Positions 25,477 through 32,318 of a stretch of DNA of 64,000 bases are shown piece by piece. The DNA is taken from NCBI RefSeq assembly GCF_024648825.1, contig NZ_JANBBE010000013.1:1-64000 (forward strand), given 5' to 3'. Every line of letters begins with the position of its first letter. The first letter of the stretch is position 1. The notes beneath the pieces were generated by a model. It saw nothing but the letters and a program-made list of their open reading frames with translations, did not search any database and was not told where the DNA came from. Source of the stretch: Lentzea californiensis. GTDB lineage: Bacteria; Actinomycetota; Actinomycetes; Mycobacteriales; Pseudonocardiaceae. The position numbers and the translations under genes are program-made.

Positions 25477-26682
25477 TCAGGACTTGCGGGGGGAGACCGT
25501 CATGATGCCCGCGCACATCTCGTCGCTGGTGCCGTCGCCCCACACCACGTAGCGAGGCGGCAGCTTGCTCAGCTGCGGCAGCTGTTTGCGCAGCCCCGCG
25601 TCGTGCGTGCACGTCACCCTCAGCGTGTCCCCCGGACCGATCTCCACCGGTGAAGGCAGCTTCAGCAGCCGCTGGTCGTCGAAGTCGAACTGCGGCACGT
25701 CCAGCACGACCTCGGCGTTCGGCGTGCCCGGGTTGAGTTCGACCTTGATGGCGCGCCCGAGCAGGTGCATGTGGCCGAAACCGGCGAACAGCGTCATCGG
25801 CGCCTCCACCTGGTGGTCGCAGGTCTGGGTGTTGCCAGGCTTCGGCGCACTCTGGCCGCACTCCTCCAGTTGCTCGTCCGCGGTACCGCCGACCTCCGGC
25901 CCGAACCGCTTCGTCACGTCCGCGATCGAGGCTGCCCGGTCACAGAGCGGACCGGACTCGTCGGGGGAGCAGGGCAGGTCGGTCGGCGCGTCGAGCGGCC
26001 ACGTGACGAATTCCCGGGTCTGCGGCGTGCCGTCCGTCAGCCGCAGCCGCACCGCCGAGCGGTCCGACCCGGCCGGTCTGCCGTCGGTCGCGAGCAGGTT
26101 GTAGTGGAGCTGGAGGACGATCAGGCTGCCCGGTTCGAGCTTGAAGCCGGCGTCCTCGGTGAACAGCGTCTCCGCGGCGCCCGGCGCCCAGGTGTCCACC
26201 CACGCCGCTTCCCCCTCTTCGACTTCGGCACCTTTCACGCCGGTTCCGCCGAAACACTGCCAGCCGAGGCCGGGGGTCTTCGCGTCCTGCTCGCGCACCG
26301 CGGCTGCGCCGCCCGGCGGCACCGCGTACACGATGGCGTGGTGCGCGATCGCGACGTTCTCAGGCGTGACCTGGGTCCCCGTCAGGAACGCCGCCTTGGT
26401 CAGACCCGGATCGATCACCTGACACCGGTACTCGTCCGTGCCACCGCCCTCCGGCGGAGCGGGCGTGTAGGCCTCGGCCATCTTCAGGTCGGCGAACCGC
26501 TCGCCTGCGCGCAGCGGTTGCGGTGGAGCCGGCTGCCGGCCCGCGTGAGCGTTGTGCGAGCCGGGCGGGACGGGCGCCGCGCCGTTGCCGGCGTTCGACC
26601 CGCAGGCGACGACGGCGAACGTCGTCGCCAGCGCCACGGTGGCCGCCCCGAACCTCCACAGTGGACTATGAGTTCTCGTCAT
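25477..26682 (-). CDS. Lipoprotein with PHM-type copper monooxygenase ligand pattern
   Basis: 401 residues from ATG at 26682. A lipoprotein signal ends at VVAC (Cys27), so it is anchored outside the membrane. The candidate ligands follow the order of peptidylglycine/dopamine monooxygenases: H114-H115 (AHHAIVYAV), H193 (LQLHYN), H304 and H306 (GHMHLLGR), M389 (SDEMC), with the six-ligand HH...H...HxH...M layout complete. Several cysteines could form disulfides as in that family. It is predicted to hydroxylate a C-H bond using two copper ions. The coupled DoxX-Rieske gene could supply electrons in place of ascorbate (inference). Confidence 0.8.
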   Translation of the reverse strand: MTRTHSPLWRFGAATVALATTFAVVACGSNAGNGAAPVPPGSHNAHAGRQPAPPQPLRAGERFADLKMAEAYTPAPPEGGGTDEYRCQVIDPGLTKAAFLTGTQVTPENVAIAHHAIVYAVPPGGAAAVREQDAKTPGLGWQCFGGTGVKGAEVEEGEAAWVDTWAPGAAETLFTEDAGFKLEPGSLIVLQLHYNLLATDGRPAGSDRSAVRLRLTDGTPQTREFVTWPLDAPTDLPCSPDESGPLCDRAASIADVTKRFGPEVGGTADEQLEECGQSAPKPGNTQTCDHQVEAPMTLFAGFGHMHLLGRAIKVELNPGTPNAEVVLDVPQFDFDDQRLLKLPSPVEIGPGDTLRVTCTHDAGLRKQLPQLSKLPPRYVVWGDGTSDEMCAGIMTVSPRKS

Positions 26683-26715
26683 GGCCTGAACGCTAGGGCC
26701 AGATCCGTCCCGTTT

Positions 26716-26758
26716 CGTCGTACCGCGGTCGTCACTTCGGCAGGGAGGCGGTACGACG
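26716..26758. promoter_or_regulatory. Inverted repeat upstream of the copper monooxygenase operon
   Basis: CGTCGTACCGC (26716-26726) and GCGGTACGACG (26748-26758) are perfect 11-bp arms around 21 bases, 34 bases upstream of the lipoprotein start. This could be an operator or part of the divergent promoter; it is too far from any gene end to be a terminator. Confidence 0.5.
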
Positions 26759-26810
26759 GTACTACTCCGTCGAGTCCCTTTAGGACTAACGGCGGGCCTG
26801 AGCACCGCAT

Positions 26811-26847
26811 TAACGGTCTTCTCAGATTCGCTCGGTAGGAAGTCGGC
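26811..26847 (+). promoter_or_regulatory. Conserved direct-repeat promoter element, copy 2
   Basis: TTAAC and TCTCAG repeat with 11-bp period, followed by CGCTCGGTAGGAAGTCGGC. It matches copy 1 (23733-23769) at 32 of 37 bases and ends 41 bases before the MMPL start. Confidence 0.65.
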
Positions 26848-26887
26848 GCCAGGTAGGCGAAGTAACACGTGTGCAGGAGGCTCGTGA

Positions 26888-29035
26888 ATGGCAGTCGACG
26901 CAGTGCCGTCCGGGAGAACACCGGCAGGTCGGTTGGCAGGCCGGTGGGTGCCGTGGTCGGTGATCGGCTTGTGGTTGGTGCTGACGGTGGTCATGGGGCC
27001 GTTGAGCGGAAAGCTGAGTTCGGTCACCACCGACAAAGCCGCGGACACCCTGCCGGCCAGCGCCGAGTCCACCAAGGTCGCGGTGCTGGAGGACAGTCTC
27101 CCCGGCGGGGACGACAACACGTTCGTCTTCGTGTACCACCGCGCCGGCGGCATGACCGACGCCGACCGCGCGACGGTCGAGCGCCACCACAACACCCTTG
27201 CCCAGCAGTACCCGCCGAAGGCGCTGGCCCCGGCCGGCGAGGAGGACGAGGGCCCGCGGACGAGACCCTCCGCCGACGGCAAGGCGATGATGTTCACCCT
27301 CGACGTGAGCACGACCTACGGCGCACCGGAGGCCATCGTCGGCCCGCTGCGCGACGCCGCGAAGGACCGCCCCGCCGGCCTGGAACTCGACGTGACCGGC
27401 CCGGCCGCGGTCGACGGCGACATGGACGCCGTCTTCGACGGCATCGACCTGCAGGTCCTCCTCACCACCATCGTCGTCGTCACGCTGCTGCTCGTCATCA
27501 CCTACCGCAGCCCGGTGTTGTGGCTCATTCCGCTCGTGGCCGTGGGCGCGGCCGCACTGACCTCGATGGCGACCGTCTACCTGCTCGTCAAGGGCTTCGG
27601 CATCGTGGTCAACGACCAGAACTCGGCGCTGCTGACGATCCTGGTGTTCGGCGTCGGCACGGACTACGCGCTGTTGCTCATCGCCCGATATCGGGAAGCG
27701 TTGCACCACCACGAGAACGTCCGGGTCGCGATGGTCCACGCGCTCCGCGGCGCGGCGCCGGCCATCGTCGCGTCCGCGGCCACCGTGATCGCGGGTCTGC
27801 TCTGCCTGCTCGTCGCGGACCTGAACAGCACCAGCGGGTTGGGCCCGATCGGCGCGGCCGGCATCCTGTGCGCGCTGGTGGCCATGCTGACGCTGTTCCC
27901 GGCGATGCTGGTGTTGCTCGGCAGGCGGATCTTCTGGCCGGCCATTCCGCGGTTCAGCACGGCGGTGGAGGAGAAGCCGGGGCTGTGGGTCCGGCTCGGC
28001 GCCGCCATCAGCCGCCGCCGGTGGGTGGCGACGCTCGGCTCGCTCGGAGTCCTGGGCGTGCTCGCCATCGGGCTGGTGGGCAACACCAGTGCCCTGCGGG
28101 AGCAGGACCAGTTCGTGTCCGCGCCGGAGTCGGTCACCGGCTTCTCCGTTCTCCGCCAGCACTTCCCGGAGCTCGGCGGCCAGCCGATGACGATCTTCAC
28201 GCGGCCGGCCTACCAGGAGCGGGTGCTCGCCAGCGTCGAGAAAATTCCCGGCGTGGCAGTGGCCATCCCGGGTCAGACCAGCGGTGGCTGGACCGACATC
28301 TCCGTGTTCCCGGCGGACGCGCCGGACACCACCGCGGAGTACGACACGATCAAGCGGGTGCGCACCGCCGTGCACGCGGTGAGCGGGGCGGAGGCGATCG
28401 TCGGCGGGCCGAGCGCGGAGAACCTCGACACCTCGGTGACCGCCGGCCGCGACGAGAAGCTGGTGATCCCGTTGGTGCTCATCGTCGTCCTGCTCGTCCT
28501 CGGGCTGCTGCTTCGAGCGGTCGTGGCCCCGCTGGTCCTGATGGCCACCGTGATCGTCTCGTTCGCGGCGGCCTTCGGCGGCAGCGTGTTCGTCTTCGAC
28601 ACGATTCTCGGGTTCAAGGGCGTCGACTACTCGGTGCCGCTGCTGGCGTTCCTGTTCCTGGTGGCGCTCGGCGTCGACTACAACATCTTCCTGGCCAGCC
28701 GGGCCAGGGAGGAGACCGTGCGTCTGGGCACCAGAGAGGGGATGCTCAAAGCCCTTTCCGCCACCGGTGGCGTCATCACCTCGGCGGGCCTGGTCCTGGC
28801 GGCCACGTTCGCGGTCCTCACCACGCTTCCGCTGGTGATGCTGATCGAGGTCGGGTTCCTGGTCGCCTTCGGCGTGCTGCTCGACGCCCTGCTGGTGCGG
28901 TCGGTCCTGGTGCCCGCCCTCACCCTGCTGATCGGCCGGCGGATGTGGTGGCCGAGCAAGCTGTCGCGGCCGGCGGAGCCGCCGGACGGTCAACGGCCGC
29001 GCGCCGACGATGAGGAGCCCGCGCTGCAACGGTGA
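26888..29035 (+). CDS. MMPL-family (RND superfamily) membrane transporter
   Basis: 715 residues from an ATG with AGGAGG ten bases upstream. The layout is that of MMPL/actinorhodin-transporter proteins: TM1, a large external domain (residues about 45-190), five or six TMs with GVGTDYALLLIARYREAL, then a repeat of TM, external domain and TM block with GVDYNIFLASRAREE. The two Asp-Tyr motifs lie in the TM proton-relay positions. Such proteins export lipids or antibiotics using the proton gradient. It faces the MprAB-like two-component pair and shares a promoter element with its regulator gene. Confidence 0.92.
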   Translation: MAVDAVPSGRTPAGRLAGRWVPWSVIGLWLVLTVVMGPLSGKLSSVTTDKAADTLPASAESTKVAVLEDSLPGGDDNTFVFVYHRAGGMTDADRATVERHHNTLAQQYPPKALAPAGEEDEGPRTRPSADGKAMMFTLDVSTTYGAPEAIVGPLRDAAKDRPAGLELDVTGPAAVDGDMDAVFDGIDLQVLLTTIVVVTLLLVITYRSPVLWLIPLVAVGAAALTSMATVYLLVKGFGIVVNDQNSALLTILVFGVGTDYALLLIARYREALHHHENVRVAMVHALRGAAPAIVASAATVIAGLLCLLVADLNSTSGLGPIGAAGILCALVAMLTLFPAMLVLLGRRIFWPAIPRFSTAVEEKPGLWVRLGAAISRRRWVATLGSLGVLGVLAIGLVGNTSALREQDQFVSAPESVTGFSVLRQHFPELGGQPMTIFTRPAYQERVLASVEKIPGVAVAIPGQTSGGWTDISVFPADAPDTTAEYDTIKRVRTAVHAVSGAEAIVGGPSAENLDTSVTAGRDEKLVIPLVLIVVLLVLGLLLRAVVAPLVLMATVIVSFAAAFGGSVFVFDTILGFKGVDYSVPLLAFLFLVALGVDYNIFLASRAREETVRLGTREGMLKALSATGGVITSAGLVLAATFAVLTTLPLVMLIEVGFLVAFGVLLDALLVRSVLVPALTLLIGRRMWWPSKLSRPAEPPDGQRPRADDEEPALQR

Positions 29036-29044
29036 GCGCGGACG

Positions 29045-29080
29045 AGATCCGGGACGGGGCCCAGGCTCCGTCCCGGATCT
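29045..29080. terminator. Hairpin between MMPL and histidine kinase genes
   Basis: Perfect 13-bp arms AGATCCGGGACGG (29045-29057) and CCGTCCCGGATCT (29068-29080) with a 10-base loop lie ten bases after the MMPL stop, between convergent genes. Confidence 0.75.
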
Positions 29081-29136
29081 GTTCACGGGCCCGACGTTCG
29101 CCGCCCTCCGGTCCTGCGCCGTGCGGCCGGGGCGGG

Positions 29137-30576
29137 TCAGCGCACCGCGGTGTCGTCCCCGGCGGTGAGCCGCGCGATCGGGACGGCCGGAAGGTCGACC
29201 CGGAGCAGCGCGCCACCGCGTGGGGAGCGGCCCACGGTGGCCTGGCCGCCGTGGGCGTCGACGACCCGCTGCACGATCGACAGCCCCAGACCGGATCCCG
29301 GCAACGCCCTGGCGCTGTCGGCGCGGTAGAACCGGTCGAACACCCGCGGTACGTCGGTGGCGTCGATGCCCGGCCCGGCGTCGTCGACCTCGAGCACCGC
29401 CGAAGTGCCCTGGGCGCTGAGCCGCACCTGGACCGGCTGGTCCGCGGGGGACCACTTGCCGGCGTTGTCGATGAGGTTGAGCACCGCCCGTCGGAGCGCG
29501 GCGGGACGCCCGCTCACCCACACGGAGGTCACGTCGAGCGCGACCTCGACGTCGGGCATGCGGGAACACGCCTGCGCCGAGGCGGCCACCACCACGTCGG
29601 CGAGGTCGAGCAGTTCGGTGTTCTCGTCGGTGACGTCACCGCGCGCCAGGTCGGTCAGCTCGGCGGCAAGGGTGCTCAACTCGGCCACTTGGGCGCCGAG
29701 GTCGTTGAGCAGCCGGGTCCGGCTCTCCGAGGGCAGTGCGCTGTCCAGGGTGCCGCGCCGATCGAGCCGGACCAGCAGCTCGATGTTGAGGCGCAGGCTG
29801 GTGAGCGGGGTCTTGAGCTCGTGGGCGGCGTCCTCGGCGAGCAGCCGCTGGGCCCGCCGGGAGTCCTGGAGCGCGGCGAGCATGTCGTTGATGGACTGGA
29901 TCAGCTCCCGGATCTCCCCGCCGCCCTCGTCCGGGATGTCGGCGTCGAGATCCCGGGTGTGCGCGACACGGACCGCGGCGGCGGTCAGCCGGTCGATCGG
30001 TGCCAGCCCGGTCCGCGCCACGGCACGCCCGACAAGGGCGCCGCAGGCCACGCAGAACAGCCCGATCAGCAGCATGCCCAACCCGAACCGGTTGATCGGG
30101 GTGTCGTCGGCGGCGCGGGCCACCTGGACCGCGCCGCCGCCCGCCCGCAGCGTGTGGACGAGGTAGCCGTCGTCATCGCTGTCGCCCGACTCCATCAGGT
30201 CGGCCGACGCGCCCTGCGCCACGCGCCCGGCGTGCTCGCTGACCGGGGGCAGCGCGGGTTGGCCGACCGGCGTCCGGATCGAGCCGTCGGGCAGGATGAT
30301 CCGCACCAGCCGACCGGATCCGGGATACGGCGGTAGCTGGACCTGCGCCAGACCGGCGCGCTCCGCGTTCGCCGCCAGGACGCGGGAGTCGGCGCGCAGC
30401 TGGTCCTCCGCGGTGTTCCGCAGCTCCCAGTCCAGCAGTTCGCTGGCCACCTGGAAGGCCATGAACACGCTGGCCGCGATGGCCGTCGCCGCGATCACCG
30501 TCAGCCTGGTCCGCAGGGACCGCCGACGCCACCAGCGGCTCAGCCGGCGCGAGCCCCGGCCGTCGGGCCTGCTCAC
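29137..30576 (-). CDS. Sensor histidine kinase (OmpR-pair, MprB-like)
   Basis: The GTG at 30576 overlaps the regulator stop (GTGA) and gives 479 residues. TM1 is near residues 25-45 (TRLTVIAATAIAASVFM), followed by an external sensor of about 120 residues and TM2 (FGLGMLLIGLFCVACGALV). HAMP, then HisKA with phospho-accepting His in AEDAAHELKTPLTSLRLN, and the HATPase boxes NLIDNAGKWSPAD, DDAGPGID and GSGLGLSIV follow. It senses an envelope signal and phosphorylates the adjacent regulator. Arrangement and length match MprB-type kinases; the signal is unknown. Confidence 0.93.
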   Translation of the reverse strand: MSRPDGRGSRRLSRWWRRRSLRTRLTVIAATAIAASVFMAFQVASELLDWELRNTAEDQLRADSRVLAANAERAGLAQVQLPPYPGSGRLVRIILPDGSIRTPVGQPALPPVSEHAGRVAQGASADLMESGDSDDDGYLVHTLRAGGGAVQVARAADDTPINRFGLGMLLIGLFCVACGALVGRAVARTGLAPIDRLTAAAVRVAHTRDLDADIPDEGGGEIRELIQSINDMLAALQDSRRAQRLLAEDAAHELKTPLTSLRLNIELLVRLDRRGTLDSALPSESRTRLLNDLGAQVAELSTLAAELTDLARGDVTDENTELLDLADVVVAASAQACSRMPDVEVALDVTSVWVSGRPAALRRAVLNLIDNAGKWSPADQPVQVRLSAQGTSAVLEVDDAGPGIDATDVPRVFDRFYRADSARALPGSGLGLSIVQRVVDAHGGQATVGRSPRGGALLRVDLPAVPIARLTAGDDTAVR

Positions 30577-31256
30577 GGGGGAGTCTCCCGCAGCGTGTAC
30601 CCCAGGCCGCGCCGCGTGTAGATCAGCCGGGGCTCGCCCCCGGCCTCCATCTTGCGGCGCAGGTAGCTCACGTACACCTGGAGGTTGTTGGAGGTGACGC
30701 TCATGTCGAAGCCCCAGATCGCGCCGAACAGCTCGCCTCGGGTCAGCACTCGGGTCGCGTTGCGCACGAGGACCTCCAGCAGGAAGAACTCGGTCCGGGT
30801 CAGGCGGAGCGGCCGCCCGCCCCGCCACGCCTCGAACCTGTCGGGATCGACCCGGACGTCGGCGAACGTCAGGATCTGCGACTCGTCGTCACCCGGCGCG
30901 CGGCGGCGCAGCAGGGCCCGGACCCTGGCCAGCAACTCCTCGGTGGCGAACGGCTTGGGCAGGTAGTCGTCGGCGCCCGCGTCCAGCCCCGCGACCCGGT
31001 CGGAGACCTGATCCCGGGCGGTCAGCATCAGCACCGGCAGATCCCGGCCGGCTGCCCGCAACCGCCGGCAGGTCTCCACCCCGCCGAGGCGGGGCATCAT
31101 CACGTCGAGGATCAGCAGATCCGGCTCGTCGCCGTCGATCCCGTCGAGCACGGCGAGACCGTTGGCGACGGTGCTGGTGTCGTAACCCTCGACCTGGAGC
31201 ACCCGCTCCAGCGACTCGCGGATGGCCGCCTCGTCATCCGCGATCATGATCCGCAC
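30573..31256 (-). CDS. OmpR-family response regulator (MprA-like)
   Basis: The GTG at 31256 with GGAGGGG upstream gives 227 residues of standard length; the ATG at 31307 would add 17 atypical residues. The receiver has IADDEAAIRE, the phosphorylation site LLILDVMMPRLGG, LTARD and PKPF. The effector domain is a winged helix ending in LQVYVSYLRRKMEAGG and YTRRGLGYTLR. The promoter region (31301-31327) carries the same 11-bp direct repeat found before the MMPL and NarL-type genes, suggesting autoregulation. Confidence 0.93.
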   Translation of the reverse strand: MRIMIADDEAAIRESLERVLQVEGYDTSTVANGLAVLDGIDGDEPDLLILDVMMPRLGGVETCRRLRAAGRDLPVLMLTARDQVSDRVAGLDAGADDYLPKPFATEELLARVRALLRRRAPGDDESQILTFADVRVDPDRFEAWRGGRPLRLTRTEFFLLEVLVRNATRVLTRGELFGAIWGFDMSVTSNNLQVYVSYLRRKMEAGGEPRLIYTRRGLGYTLRETPP

Positions 31257-31300
31257 GCCGGCCCGCCCCTCCAGTCGGTGCTTTTGCCGCTCATCGTCCC

Positions 31301-31327
31301 GGATCAACCTGAGGCCAGGGTTAGAGC
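31301..31327 (-). promoter_or_regulatory. Direct-repeat promoter element, copy 3
   Basis: On the minus strand, TCTAAC-N5-CCTCAGGTT reads toward the OmpR-type gene and ends about 45 bases before its start. The TCTAAC and CTCAGGT blocks and their spacing are identical to copy 1; the downstream part is not conserved. Confidence 0.55.
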
Positions 31328-31511
31328 GTCACCGCTGTGGCCACGGCGCGCCGATGACGTCCGTGTCGTCGAATCCAGGCTGGGATCACCGCGGAGCAAG
31401 AGGTACAGCCTGCGCTACCAGAAGCGGCCTGCTGCCTGGGTCGTTCCGGCGGGAGGGCGACATTACCGTCCTGCCTGGGAAATCGACGAATAGGACCTCG
31501 GGTTTTTTGTG

Positions 31512-32315
31512 ATGTCAATCCAAAATGTACAAGTTGATGGACCTTCTGGTGCGGGCGTTGGCAGACCCGCGTCAGCGGTGCGGGTTCAGGGCCTGAGAAA
31601 GGTCTACGGCACGGAACCGCAGGCGGTGACTGCCCTTGCGGGCGTCGACGCGATGTTCGAGCGGGGCACGTTCACCGCGGTGATGGGGCCGTCCGGTTCG
31701 GGCAAGAGCACGTTGCTGCAGACCGCGGCGGGGCTGGACCGGCCGACCGGCGGCCAGGTGTGGGTCGGCGACACGGAGTTGTCGCGACTGTCCGAGACCG
31801 ACCTGACGAAGCTGCGGCGGTCGAAGATCGGGTTCGTCTTCCAGGCGTTCAACCTCATCGGAGCGTTGACGGTGCAGGAGAACATCGTGTTGCCGTTGCA
31901 GCTGTCGGGGAAACGTGCCGACGCCGCATGGGTGCGGCAGGTCGTCGATCAGGTCGGGCTGACTGATCGGCTGTCGCACCGGCCGTCGGAGCTGTCCGGC
32001 GGTCAGCAGCAGCGGGTCGCGATCGCGCGGGCGTTGGCGACGCGCCCGGAGGTCATCTTCTGTGACGAGCCGACCGGTGCGCTGGACACCCAGACCGCGG
32101 CGGAAGTGTTGAGCCTGCTGCGTTCGGTGGTGGACGAGGCGGGTCAGACGGTGATCATGGTGACGCACGACCCGGTGGCGGCGTCGTACGCCGATCGTGT
32201 GATGGTGCTGGCCGACGGCCGGATCGTGCACGACATGCCGCAGCCGGGTGCGGAGCGCATCGCGGAGCAACTGGCCCTGCTGGGCCGCCGTCAGCGCGTG
32301 ACGCAGGAGCGCTGA
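31512..32315 (+). CDS. ABC transporter ATP-binding protein (LolD/MacB type)
   Basis: The start is ATG 31512 (a GTG at 31509 is equally possible; the ribosome site is weak). 267 residues. Walker A GPSGSGKST, Q-loop VFQAFNLIGALT, signature LSGGQQQRVAIARAL, Walker B VIFCDEPTGALD and switch MVTHD are all present. The order and short length match the MacB/LolD/FtsE group, whose members power FtsX-like permeases. The permease gene follows after three bases. Confidence 0.93.
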   Translation: MSIQNVQVDGPSGAGVGRPASAVRVQGLRKVYGTEPQAVTALAGVDAMFERGTFTAVMGPSGSGKSTLLQTAAGLDRPTGGQVWVGDTELSRLSETDLTKLRRSKIGFVFQAFNLIGALTVQENIVLPLQLSGKRADAAWVRQVVDQVGLTDRLSHRPSELSGGQQQRVAIARALATRPEVIFCDEPTGALDTQTAAEVLSLLRSVVDEAGQTVIMVTHDPVAASYADRVMVLADGRIVHDMPQPGAERIAEQLALLGRRQRVTQER

Positions 32316-32318
32316 CCG

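Noticed and set aside
26822..29569. 915-codon open frame on the minus strand
   Set aside because: It is antisense to the MMPL gene, is made of Arg/Gly/His-rich low-complexity sequence and has no domain; it arises from GC-rich third positions of the real gene.
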